This document shows positions 46,935 to 58,165 of a DNA stretch of 64,000 nt, in pieces. Position 1 is the stretch's first letter, and every line of letters begins with the position of its first letter. Both the position numbers and the translations under genes were made by a program. The notes beneath the pieces were generated by a model. The model did not search any database, was not told the DNA's origin, and was given only the letters and a program-made list of their open reading frames with translations. This DNA comes from Larimichthys crocea (taxonomy: Eukaryota > Chordata > Actinopteri > Sciaenidae): positions 627,421 through 691,420 of the forward strand of contig NC_040029.1 in NCBI RefSeq assembly GCF_000972845.2. The letters run 5' to 3'.

Positions 46935-47795
46935 AGTTGTTGTGATGGTGGTTATTGTTTTGATTGCTGTAGTTGTTGTGATGGTGGTTATTGTTTTGAT
47001 TGCTGTAGTTGTTGTGATGGTGGTTGTTGTTATTGTTTTGATTGCTGTAGTTGTTGTGATGGTGGTTGTTATTGTTTTGATTGCTGTAGTTGTGATGGTG
47101 GTTGTTGTTATTGTTTTGATTGCTGTAGTTGTGATGGTGGTTGTTGTTATTGTTTTGATTGCTGTAGTTGTTTTGTGTGGTTGTTGTTATTGTTTTGATT
47201 GCTGTAGTTGTTTTGTGTGGTTGTTATTGTTTTGACTGCTGTAGTTGTTGTGATGGTGGTGGTTGTTATTGTTTTGATTGCTGTGGTTGTTGTGATGGTG
47301 GTGGTTGTTATTGTTTTGATTGCTGTAGTTGTTGTGATGGTGGTGGTTGTTATTGTTTTGACTGCTGTAGTTGTTGTGATGGTGGTGGTTGTTATTGTTT
47401 TGATTGCTGTAGTTGTTGTGATGGTGGTGGTTGTTATTGTTTTGATTGCTGTAGTTGTTGTGATGGTGGTGGTTGTTATTGTTTTGATTGCTGTAGTTGT
47501 TGTGATGGTGGTGGTTGTTATTGTTTTGATTGCTGTAGTTGTTGTGATGGTGGTGGTTGTTATTGTTTTGATTGCTGTAGTTGTTGTGATGGTGGTGGTT
47601 GTTATTGTTTTGATTGCTGTAGTTGTTGTGATGGTGGTGGTTATTGTTCTGATTGCTGTGGTTGTTGTGATGGTGGTTATTTTGATTGTTGTGGTTGTTG
47701 TGATGGTGGTTGTTGTTTTGATTGCTGTAGTTGTTGCTGTGGTTGTTGTGATTGTTGTAGTTGTTGCTGTGGTTGTTGTGATTGTTGTTGTGTTT
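46935..47795 (+). repeat. G/T-rich 42-bp minisatellite
   Basis: The unit is TGTAGTTGTTGTGATGGTGG, then TGGTTGTTATTGTTTTGATT and GC. Early units are shorter by deletion of 3-6 bases; the middle (47,230-47,640) is nearly perfect; the end decays into TTGTTG runs. The plus strand is almost free of A and C. The 42-base period keeps frames open and explains the 201- and 216-codon frames (Val/Ile-rich or Cys/Gly/Asp-rich). Confidence 0.95.
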
Positions 47796-49278
47796 GTGTC
47801 ACATTTAAAGTAATATAATATATAATAGTATAGTAAAAGGTTAAGACGATTGTTTTTGTCTTTTCATCACTTTTGTTAAAAACATCACAAACCACCACAT
47901 TTGCAGAAATGTTATTTTTTAATGTGCCAAGCTAAAAAAAAATATTTCCCGCCCATTTCTTCCCGTGCTTCCTTAATGGATTTTTAATGGGTATTTCAGA
48001 GGATCCAAGAAAGGTTGTACTGGTCTTGCTTGAGTCACAGTGAACAGATGGCATTCCAGGCAGCAAAAAAAATGGGAGAAATCAAAGAGTTTATTGATCC
48101 AGCAGCTTAATTAAACAAGACTGAGTGTCAGTGCTTCGACTGCATAGTGACTGAACTTCACAGCATCTGGTATGAACCCTACCAGACAGAAAGAACACAA
48201 AAGGCACGAATGCATAAGGAACAGGGAGATAATACAGCCTTTGTAGACACACAGGGAGAAGTCTCTGCAGAGCTATAGACCCGGCGAAGTATTCAAAGAA
48301 GAAAAAGGTATAGGAGGAGCGCGACAACAATAGCTACACATGCTCCCAAAGGATTGTGGTATATCTCTTTGCTGCTGTGTCGCTATGGCGTTAAAAAACT
48401 TTGAGCCGGTGCTATAAAAAGCTGAAAAAGTCCAGGCAAAAGCAGGCTGCCATGCTCAAAGAGTCTACTTATCAACATAAAAATATGTTAATAACGTGTT
48501 TTTGAAGTCAACGTCTGCACACACACGCACACCTGAGCAGGCCAATATCGAGCCTGGGCTCTATTCCTGAGAGGGAGGGTTGTCGAAGGGAGACTGATGG
48601 AGGCTGGCAGACAGGCGTTTAGGGAGGAGTCCGTCTGTTCCACAGTGTGGCAGAGCCAGCCACCATCCATCTCCATTATACACATCCACATGCCACTGGG
48701 CAGGGAACAACTCCTCCGAGAATGACCAGAGAGGGGTGGGGGGAAAGGCGGAGGAGGTGCAGAAGAGGGAAGAAGGGAGGGTACGTCTGTCAAACTCCCG
48801 TTATGTTGTTGTTGTTGCTGCTGCTGCTCCTCAGCTTAAACATGTCGTGCATGTGTAAATCAGTGACGGAGAAAGAGGAGCAGTCAGTGGACGGACATGA
48901 TTTGAATTCAATCGTCGAGGCAGACTCTGCTCTCCGTCACCTCCTCTCTCTATATCAACATATTTTATTGATTTCTTCTCAGCCTCGTTTAGACTTTTAT
49001 TTATTCAGGGTTTTTTTACGAGCTCAGGTCCAGGCGATTTCAGACTATTCAGGTCAAAATGAGAATATTTGACTCAGTTTTTCCCTTTCACACAAAGAAA
49101 CTGCAACTCATCAGCAATTAAAACCCAACGTTGTTTTTCTACTACATCCTCACTTGGTCTGGTGTGAGCTAATATTAGCAATCTTAGGCAGATGGTGTGC
49201 AATCATTTCAATGGCATTTTGACACCGACACAGACATGTCAGGGGTTTTTCGCCACTGATAAGGAGGAAATCACGACT
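47796..49278. other. Unique DNA, nothing recognised
   Basis: A short GTT/GCT triplet run lies at about 48,806-48,830. Opposing frames of up to 141 codons lack any domain. Confidence 0.4.
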
Positions 49279-49670
49279 CATTAATTAATCTACAGGTTTC
49301 TTGACAACCAACCAAACTAAACAACAAAACAGACAGTTTGCCTTCCAAAACACCTCCCACATGGTTAGTCATTGCCTTCCAAAGTGCATTTAACCTAATT
49401 TTGAGACAGTAGCTTGCTGAAATTAATGCACTACACCAGAAAGTACACAGTGTACTACATAGACGTGTACTAACCAAGGCACAGACTCGGAGTCTATCGG
49501 CATAACTGTGGGAATCAGGGTTTAGCCTAGTCAGGCACGGTATTGGTTGAAGAATAGTCACATCTCCCTTTACTGAAAACCCGACTCTAACCTACTCTCC
49601 TTTTTCCAAGGATTGCCAACATGCGGATGTTTACATATCTTATTCAACATGTGTTTGCTAATTAGCACTA

Positions 49671-49790
49671 CAGTCGTCCCTCGCTATATCGCGGTTCACT
49701 TTTCGCGGACTCGCTGTTTCGCAGATTTTTATCAGTGTAATTTTGCATAGTTTTTTTTTACAGCGTACTGTAACAGTATGAACGCGCATT
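49671..49790 (+). mobile_element. Pogo/Tigger-like terminus, present only in copy 1
   Basis: CAGTCGTCCCTCGCTATATC, GCGGTTCACTTTTCGCGGAC, TCGCTGTTTCGC and TTTACAGCGTACTGTAACAG resemble a CAGTNGTCCCTCG-type element end of pogo/Tigger-like transposons, recalled from memory. It is preceded by TA, the target such elements duplicate. Only one end is present. Confidence 0.5.
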
Positions 49791-51237
49791 GTGTTCTGAA
49801 TTTAAATGCTCCCTATAAAACATATCTTTGTTCATTTCTTTCGCATGTCAGGATGGATCCAAGCTCGTAAAAGTCCTTGAAGCTCAGGATCTTGGGACTA
49901 TTGCCTTGAAGCACCTACGGAAACCCATCATTACACCAAGTGCCATAACGTCACTCTACTCCATCTTTGCACTTCCAGCAGAGTTCTTATTTGAAGGGCT
50001 ACAAGAAGATGTACCCACCAGTTCAGGCATTTCACCATGGTGACTACTCTTCAGGTTTTTTTTGGAAGAACTAAAAGTGTCTCTTTATGCATAATGTGAA
50101 ATATTCAACAACTAAGTGCCACTCACTGAACTCGGTGTGAACACGGTGTCATGGATATTGTCCTCACCACTAAAAACCCCAACGTGTTGGTCATCTTTAA
50201 TAAAACGTGTTTAACAAAATGTTATAATTGAACTCAAGGTCCACTTGTTAGCCTTTTCTGGAGCTTAAAGGTCAAAAATGAACTTTTGTATGCAGCAAAA
50301 GATAAAACGGCCACATAGAAGTATTTTATGCTTGATACTTACCAGAATAATAAAGAAGACTTTGAAAACAGGTACCATAATACCAAAAAACTATATAATT
50401 GCTCAATAACACACAGTCCTACCTACATATATTTTTTTGCCTCTATTACAGCAGAAAGTTGTTTAGGAACAGAGATTAAAAAGAGAGGACATGACAAACC
50501 AGATATAACCACATTGATAGATCACTGAGCAGACAGGGAGACGCAGAACAAAATCTTTCAATCCAAGTCCCCAAAGAAAAAAAATGATTATCTCCAACTA
50601 TTCTCTGAAGCAGGAGAGGCAATCAGATCATCCGCAAATGGCCAATCATCTCGAAAGATAGGAATAAGCTCAGGCATAACTCGAACTGCGGTGCCATGGG
50701 AACAGCAGCCAGAAGAGTGGGAATATCAATCACATTAATCAAGTTTAAACTGAACAGAGTAATCATGAAAAAGCTCCGTCAAGTGTCCTCAATTCAAATA
50801 ACTCACATCTTGTGTGAGTTAGTTGAGAGGTCATGAATAATACATGTGAACTGCATGTATGTTGAATATATTAAATTGCAACGTCTCTTTGTCGACACCT
50901 GATTATATCGTAAAAAAATCGGTCTTAAATGTGTACATGATGGCTAAATACATGCTTAATGCTAAAGACTGAGGTTAACGTTAAATGCTGTTCGTACTCA
51001 TTTGTATTTTTCCACTTTTCATGTCACGAGAAAAGACTTTTATGAAGAGGATGATGTCAAACATAACGTTATCTCGGGTTTAACGTTAGCTAGGGTGCTG
51101 GAGTGTTTACCAAACGCATTAAGGGCAGTACAGTGCTGCTAACTTAGCTCCTCTCTGATACAAGACACAGACAGCAAGCAGTTAGCCAGATATGCTAAAG
51201 TTTGTATCTGATTAAACACTAGTTAAGCTAGTTAATT

Positions 51238-51940
51238 ATGCGCTAGAAACGCGGGCGGGTGTACTAGTATGATCGTCTTTCTTCTCTGAGCACATTCCTC
51301 CGTAGCGGGTCATGTCGCTAGCATTGTACAATATTAGAAAAATCAGACCGTACTGACCCAATATGCCGCTCAGCTCCTGATTCAGGCTACAGTCAGCTCC
51401 CGCCTCGATTACTGCAACTCGCTCTTGGCTGCCTACCTGCTTGCGCATCAACCTTTGCAATGGTCCAGATGCCGCAGCGCGACTGGTTTCAATAACCTAA
51501 AAGGTCACATGCACCCCACGCTTCAGCGACCTGCACGGCTGCCTGTAGCTGGCCAGAATTAAACACAAAGCTCTGACGCTCGCCTACAAAACCACCTCAG
51601 GATCTGCCCCCCACAGCGTCTTACTAAAGGCTCACGTCCCGCCAGGCGTTACGATCCGCGCATACAAACGTCTAGTTTGTACCCTCGCCTCTCGCAAAGC
51701 GAGGTCACTCTAAACTCTTCTGGGGGTCCCCAAATGGTGGAATGACCTACCAACGGCTACTAGAACGCAACATCCCTTTCTACTTAAAAACTTGTAAAAA
51801 CCTTTCTGTTTAGAGATGCTTCTGCCAACAAAACTAACAAAACTAACAACTACTCTGTGCTCCTTTACACCTTTCTCAGCTTAGTCCTCCTCTTAAGTCG
51901 CTTGGATAAAAGCGTCTCTAAATGCAATGTAATGTAATGT
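51238..51940 (+). pseudogene. L2-type LINE 3' end, copy 1
   Basis: It includes SSRLDYCNSLLAAYL (about 51,391-51,436) from the end of the reverse transcriptase region, which the other copy lacks. It ends in the L2-type tail (AAGTCGCTTGGATAAAAGCG), followed by ATGCAATGTAATGTAATG. Multiple frameshifts; the protein is not functional. The tail misses bases that the other copy retains. Confidence 0.8.
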
Positions 51941-52199
51941 ATTAGTAAGCTAGAGCTTGTTATCTGACTTACAAAATAATAAACTAGTTAACGGAAGCTA
52001 GCGGACACACTAACACTGTTTAACACTGTCTAGTTTGTATTTTTTATTTTCTCTTAATAGCCAACAAACTATAGCCTAATAACAGATATATAATTCACAC
52101 ATAGCTCCACACAATGTAAGTTACATAACACACTTTATAAACTCGGCCAGTTGCAGCCCTGATCAGATAACTCTCCTTTCTTTACAGATACAACCTATG

Positions 52200-52960
52200 A
52201 GATAGATTTCCCTCCAGACACAGGTGAAGGGGTCTGATGTTAAAAAGGGAGGCATGCCAGCTGGTGCGTAAATCACGTGTTTTAACCTCCTCTTCGGTCA
52301 TAAGCAAAGTCAAACACTCCGAGAGGAGAAGTGATCCTCCAAGCCTTGTCCAGCTCGCTCATACAAACCCGGGAGGTCTGCAGACAGGCAGCTAACAGGC
52401 AGCCTACGGTGAAAAAGCTTCGCAACGGAGGATAAAGAGTATTTATTCAAATACGTATTGAGGTGAGTCGGTAGGTATTAACTTAAATGGTGTTTGAAGC
52501 ACTGAGCCTCGCCAGCGGCTGGATTTATACCTCGTTTGAAATGTTCAGCGAACACAGCCTCGGGCTCGCCACATGTCGCACATCTGTGTTTTGGTTATTT
52601 TTAAAATAAAATATCTGTAAGAAGACTGAAATCACAAAACAAAAAAGCGTCGTCGGTGAAAGTACAGCTGTGGATTTGGTGGTTTTATCTTTAATCCGGC
52701 CCAAGAGGCAAGTTAGTGTTAAATTCAAGGTTAAATCAGATGTTTGCAATTAATTGAGCTCTGTCGTCGAGAAATTACGCTCGTATTAATTTGTTTATGC
52801 ATTTAGATGAGCAATGCAACAGCTGCCTGGATTATGTTCACCGTTTGTTTGCAGTAAAGGTTCAGGTTGTGAAAAGATGAGTTATTTTTGATTAAAGGAT
52901 AAAAAGAAAACACATCGTCAGCGGTGAGAGTTTAGCAGTTCACGTGCCATTAAAACGTAA
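52200..52960. promoter_or_regulatory. Candidate regulatory DNA in copy 1
   Basis: The stretch is complex and repeat-free. GAGCAATGCAACAGCTGCCT and GGCATTAAAAGGGATTAGAC (52,970-52,990) combine an E-box with GGATTA and ATTA cores. It is present again at about 60,480-61,300. The guess rests on composition alone. Confidence 0.25.
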
Positions 52961-53350
52961 TCCAGGTGGCATTAAAAGGGATTAGACATCAGTTGATTGT
53001 TAATCCAACCAAGCTATTAAATGACTATTAAAAAAAAAATACTATTAAAAAAAAAGGAGTAAACCCACTTTTATCTTTTTACGGCCATAAATTAATTTAT
53101 TTCCTCTGTTTCTATCTATCCAACCAAGCGCAACTCCAATCTTATGGGAGTTATGTTGAGATATCACAAAAAAATACAGTGAAAACACGTATTTTTTAAA
53201 TCCATGACGTTAACTAATTATTAAACTGCACCATCTCCCTAGTGTCTTCATTTCATTTTCCACTTTTATGTACAAGAAAAACACAGCGGTATCTCGGATA
53301 ACTTGGAGATAACGATGGAGTGTTAACCAAATCCAACAAAGGCTGGCTGA

Positions 53351-53410
53351 GATTTGGTCTCTACAGCTAATTTCCTGTTCAAATGGTTAAAGCTTAAAGT
53401 TATGCAGAAT
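53351..53410 (-). repeat. Family A-related internal fragment (copy 1 of pair)
   Basis: TTTGGTCTCTACAGCTAATT and TAAAGCTTAAAGTTATGCAG match two separated parts of family A, joined by a deletion. The partner fragment is at 61,651-61,711. Confidence 0.55.
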
Positions 53411-53601
53411 TATATCTGCAGATAATTAAGATCTCAAGTTATTTAAGTCGAAATAACAAACATCATGCGAAATTGCTGTATTTTCTCACAATACCAGAAC
53501 TTTAATAATTCATTTCAGAGCTCAGGAAAACAAAAAGACAGTATAGTATATTAAGTTATTGCAGGAAACATCCATTCAGTGCAACACAAGTTGGTTTCTT
53601 C

Positions 53602-53627
53602 TTTTCTTTCTTTCTTTCTTTCTTTCT
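53602..53627 (+). repeat. (TTTC)n, short allele in copy 1
   Basis: About six TTTC units, against about fifteen at the matching site 61,901-61,963. Confidence 0.95.
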
Positions 53628-54872
53628 GAATGTTAGAGGAGCGGGACAATGTGGCAATTGCAACGAATATCCAGGAGATTTTGGAAAAGTTAGACATTTT
53701 CTTGTTAAGAACATTTGTTATTTCGACATAAAGAACTCATTATCACAGAAAGGAAGGATGTACGGCCGCTTTAGGCTGCCTGTACGCTACAGTAGACTGA
53801 TATAGTCATTAAATTACTGGTGCGCGTTTAGACTTTCTAACGTCCGTTAAACCTCCTCGAGTCGTCTTTGTGGGAGAAAGTACCAAAAGTGTCAGCGAGC
53901 TGTGATACAAAGCCGCTCTTGGGGCATATGAATGATAATGAAAATTAAAATTACAGCAAGTCCAAAACATCCCATAAATATGGAGTTTTGTCGAGACACA
54001 GGCAGGTTGTTGTGGAATTATGCATATTTAAGTTTCCAGCTGCGGATTTCAGCCGCATTAAGAGGCCACGATGTTTAGCGTATTTGTGATTGAAGAGTTC
54101 GTCTTGTTTGTGGCTGCGCGGTTTGGACCACCCTGACGTCTCCTCTCCGGATGGGGCCCAACTATCGGTCCCTCTCCTTTCCTCCTCACGTCCCACCTCC
54201 TTTACATCATCATTCCCTGCCATTGACACCACCGCCTCTTCATTCGACTCCTTTAAACTCGACGTTGGGATCTGGGTTCAGAGAACCTGCAACCTCCCCC
54301 TGCACAAAAACCTTGGCATTGACGCCGCTCTGTTATTATTCATTTGTCTCCCCGAGTCATCATTCTGATTTTTTCATTAGGCGAGACGCTGCTGTTGTGC
54401 AATTCATTCCTCCGCAATAAACATCTCGTGCAAGACGAGCTGCAGCTTCATAAAATACCATCTTCTCGAGTAGCGGCTGTGAAAAGAATCCAGCTAAGAG
54501 ACACGGGTGTTGTCCTCACACCCCTCCGCGACTCTCTCAACGGTTGGTAAAGTATGAAGTGCATTATGAGATAACACCCTATACTTTTAACAATATTGCT
54601 GCTCTTCATTGCAAACTCCCGCTGGCTGGTTGTTAGTCCACTATCAGCTCGAGGGAAGCGCGACTTTAAAAAAAAAAAGGAGCTCAGATCCGAGCCAAGC
54701 AGCCGGCACAGTAGAGAAGAACAACATATTAGCCTGCTGGGTTGTGATGGCTGCGTCTCCAACTCCATGAGGTGAAATTAAACGAAAGTAAAAGTTCAAC
54801 TAAAGTTCAACTTCAAATCGGCATCATAGCTGATATATTTATGTATTTATATTACTTTCATCGTTTTTTTAA

Positions 54873-55010
54873 AAAAGGTCCAGTGCTGATTTACAGTTAA
54901 ATTAGTTTTTATATCTACAGAGAGAGAGGTGTAGGAGCAGTATGTAATTCAGTTGGATTGCAATGTGCAACTTCACCACTAGGTGTCACTAAATCCAACA
55001 AAGTCACCTG
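54873..55010 (+). repeat. Family B, fragment B4
   Basis: AAAGGTCCAGTGCTGATTTA at the left and CAACTTCACCACTAGGTGTC, ACTAAATCCAACAAAGTCAC at the right are the two ends of family B. They enclose a shortened interior. Confidence 0.65.
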
Positions 55011-55069
55011 AATGAAACAAACTCAAGCAAGTTGTCGTTTCTTTCCTGGAGCCTTGTCGTCAGCAACTG

Positions 55070-55330
55070 AAGTGAAGCCAGTTCCGAAAAACTCCAGTTC
55101 TCTAACTTCCACTTGAGCCGGCTCCAGAAGTGAGTCAGTCCTCCATAATCCCCATGTTTCACAGCAGAAATAACATGTTTACAGCCTGGTACAAAAAACA
55201 GTTTTGGTCTCTGTAGCTAATTTCCCCGTTCATGACACTGACTAGGATGAATTTAATATACAATCACCTGTTCACATTATTAAGGCTTAAAGTTATGCAG
55301 GATTGAGCGTGCACGCTTGATTGACGGGGT
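55070..55330 (-). repeat. Family A, copy A8 with many small deletions
   Basis: Against A3, A7 and A9 it lacks at least ten separate runs of 1-3 bases, for example GACACTGACTAGGATGAATT in place of GACAACTGTACTGAGGGTGA. The other A copies agree with each other at these sites. Confidence 0.85.
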
Positions 55331-56429
55331 GCAGCCAGACAGCATCTTAGGCAGCTATATCACCAAAACACATTGGGTTGGAAGCGTGGGTAGCTACACT
55401 GAGTCAGCACATCGTGACGTCGCCTTGCTGTATTCAGAATCTGTTGATCCTTGGACGCCGTTTTGGCAGTTGAAGTCTTTTATTCTGGAAGATTTGCAGA
55501 GACAGGGCTTTAAAAAGTGACCGATCGAGTAGGACACACGCGGGTATTGTAGAGTAGTATGCATGCTGTCTGACCGAGCAGTGAAAACTACACATATATT
55601 AATAAATAAAATAAAACCACCCATACAACTAATGTGTTCAGCAACTGTATAGGAATGTACTGTGTTATGGTCACCTGTCAATCATTTGGGTGCACATCTA
55701 CCTTGTGGTACATCGAGTCAGACTTTTTCCCCGGGATGAGCGGCGACAACAAAATGGTAAGCAACGCGCTGCTGCATCAAAAACCACACCTACACCGTCT
55801 CTGCTGAGGCTCATTACAGATTTTTGGCAACTCGAGTCACCACGGTACCCGAGGGAAATAACAGAAGAGGCCAAGAAAGCGTGCTGCATTCAGAGTCGCT
55901 CAAAGAAAACACGCTACACACACAAGTGAAAACAAAACAAAGCGTGAAACGCACTGTTTCTACGAAGAAGGGGTACACACTGTAGTCTCAACCTCCCCAA
56001 TCCCCTCACTGTATCACGGCATCCAGCTGTGGCGCCCACATTTACTTCCACCTCCACAAACATAAAGATACCGTAAAGCAGTAGGGGGAAGGGTTTTGGA
56101 TGAGATAATTTTTTGTTTGCTTCTCTCTGCCTCCGGGACCCAAGGAAGCACCTACAGCCATTCAGCTATCAGAGCAGCGAAGGCATTTCGACTCAGAACC
56201 TTATTTAGCCCGAGCCTGACCAGGCAGCACACAATTGAGGACAGGGGATGTAGTATTAGTACTATAATTTCACCAGGAGCAACCATCTGATGCAGATTGT
56301 CTTAAAAAAAGCAATAATCTCTTTATTTTGTTTGTTTTAAATCAACAAAGTCCTGGAAAGAGCAGTTACCAATGATTATCCCACTAACAACTGTAACTGT
56401 GACTCTAATATACTTAAACCTCATGTCTT
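55331..56429. other. Unique DNA, nothing recognised
   Basis: Up to about 55,630 it is shared with the second copy; beyond that there is no counterpart in the window. No exon is supported. Confidence 0.4.
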
Positions 56430-57165
56430 ACTTAGCTTATCTTGTTTTACATTTTTGCATAGGAAAACAAGATAAAGTAGAATTTTACAAAGAGTTTTAT
56501 TGTGCGGGTAGTCGAGGTTGTGACTTTGGACCGCTAGAATGCTTCAGTTTCAAGTCATTGTGCTAAGCTAACCGCCATGTCCTGGCTCCAGCTTCATAGT
56601 TATTGTACTCGTTCATAATAATAATACAGTTAGCTTAGATTGTGTTTTTTCAGTTTTTGCACAGCTTAGAAAAACAGGATAAAAGATTCTTGTGACTTTG
56701 GACGGAGCCAGGCTAGCTGCTCCCTCTGTTTTAAAGTCATTATGCTAAGCTAGCTAACTATGTCCTGGCTCCAGCTTCATATTTAGCTTAAGTTCAATAC
56801 CAATCTCTCCTCCAACTCTCAGTGGTGTTCACTGTCTTATAAACACTATTTAAAATGATTTAAGACAGTTGAACCACTGCGTTCATATTAAGAATACAGT
56901 TAGCAACCCCTTGCTTAGATGTTGTTTTTACAGTTTTGTGTACAGCTTAGAAAAAACAGGATCAGGTATTAAAACAAAGTTTTTAAATGCTGCATGATAG
57001 GTTGATTTTGTGACTTTAGACAAAGCCACGGTTAGCGGTCCCCACTGTTTCAAGTCTTTAATGCTAAGCTACGCTAACCATGTGCGGGCTCCAGCTTCAT
57101 ATTTATCATACAGACCCGAGTTTTGATTCAATCTTCCTCCAACTCTAGGCAAGAAAACCATAAGT
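56430..57165 (+). repeat. Degenerate three-unit tandem repeat with GCTAAGCTAA cores
   Basis: GTGCTAAGCTAACCGCCATG, TATGCTAAGCTAGCTAACTA and AATGCTAAGCTACGCTAACC (about 56,560, 56,738 and 57,059) are each followed by GGCTCCAGCTTCATA. Between them ACAGCTTAGAAAAACAGGAT and its variant repeat. The core is related to the hairpin arms at 26 kb, and the whole resembles a frequent percomorph repeat ending in CTCCAACTCTAGGCAAGAAA. Confidence 0.75.
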
Positions 57166-57553
57166 ATCATTCCCCAAATTGTAATAGTATTAATATAGTA
57201 GTAAACGAATATGACATTTTGATAAACTCTAGCAGTTAACACAGGTTGTTTATGCAAGCACAGTGTAGCCGGTGTAGATGTATTTTTACTAAACTAATGA
57301 TTCACAAAATAAAATTAATCTCTGACTCATCAGTGGGAAGGAAATAATCATCCCTACTGTGAAGCATCACGCATAGAAAAGAGTCAAAACGGGCGAGATT
57401 ATCCGGGGGTGGGAGGTACAGTTACACTGTTCACTCGCGCTCATCAAAAATGCCCTCTGGACTCTGGTGTTCAAGTTCATACAGGATTTATTTCGGTTCT
57501 TTTTAGACCACAGATAAATGAGATTTATACATTTTTACAGGGGAGTCAATTCA
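57166..57553. other. Unique DNA up to the assembly gap
   Basis: Nothing recognised. Confidence 0.45.
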
Positions 57554-57563
57554 NNNNNNNNNN
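57554..57563. other. Run of ten N: assembly gap
   Basis: Ten undetermined bases. The sequence directly to the right starts the second copy of the duplicated block, so this is most likely a contig junction. Confidence 0.98.
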
Positions 57564-57899
57564 TTTAATAATCTTACAGCGTTTTTGACACCAACCAAAA
57601 AACTAAACAACAAAACAGAAGTTTGCCTTCCAAAACACCTCCCACATGGTTAGTCATTGCCTTCCAAAGTGCATTTAACCTAATTTTGAGATAGTAGCTT
57701 GCTGAAATGAATGCACTACACCAGAAAGTACACAGTGTACTACATAGACGTGTACAAACCAAGGCACAGATTCGGAGTCTATTGGCATAACTGTGGGAAT
57801 CGGGGTTTAGCCTAGTCAGGCACGGTACTGGTTGAAGAATAGTCACATCTCCCTTTACTGAAAACCCGACTCTAACCTACTCTCCTTTTTCCAAGGATT

Positions 57900-58165
57900 G
57901 CCAACATGTGGATGTTTACATATCTTGTTTAACATGTATTTGCTAATTAGCACTACACCAAAGTACAACAACGGTAGATGGGAATGTCATTAGTTTTGCA
58001 AATATTTCGTCATAAATCCAATTTAAATTTTGAGCTAACGACTCGATGAAAAGTATCAAAGTTATCCCAAATGATCCTGAAGTCCGTACGAAATTCAATC
58101 CATCGTATACAAGATATTTCGATTTGGACCAAAGTGGTGGACCAACCAACCGAACATCATCATGC
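57900..58165 (+). mobile_element. Family J element, second copy
   Basis: GTATTTGCTAATTAGCACTA, GATGGGAATGTCATTAGTTT, TGCAAATATTTCGTCATAAA and GATTTGGACCAAAGTGGTGG, followed by ACCAACCAACCGAAC, give the order of the family J body and end. Copy 1 of the block shares only the first part. Confidence 0.6.

Larger units (their letters stand above)
49279..55630. repeat. Duplicated block, copy 1
   Basis: Collinear with 57,564-64,000 over its whole length, from AACAAAACAGACAGTTTGCC to GCAGTGAAAACTACACATAT. Differences are mostly 1-3 base indels, plus four larger ones: about 118 bp here in place of about 330 bp, 237 bp present only here (51,384-51,620), about 30 bp near 51,145 and about 65 bp near 54,905 present only here. 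Parts of copy 1 lack bases that the second copy and other members of the same repeat families have. Confidence 0.95.

Noticed and set aside
47168..47818. Cys/Gly/Asp-rich and Val/Ile-rich frames of 201-216 codons
   Set aside because: Both come from the same 42-bp minisatellite read in two frames. There is no promoter, splice context or non-repeat portion.
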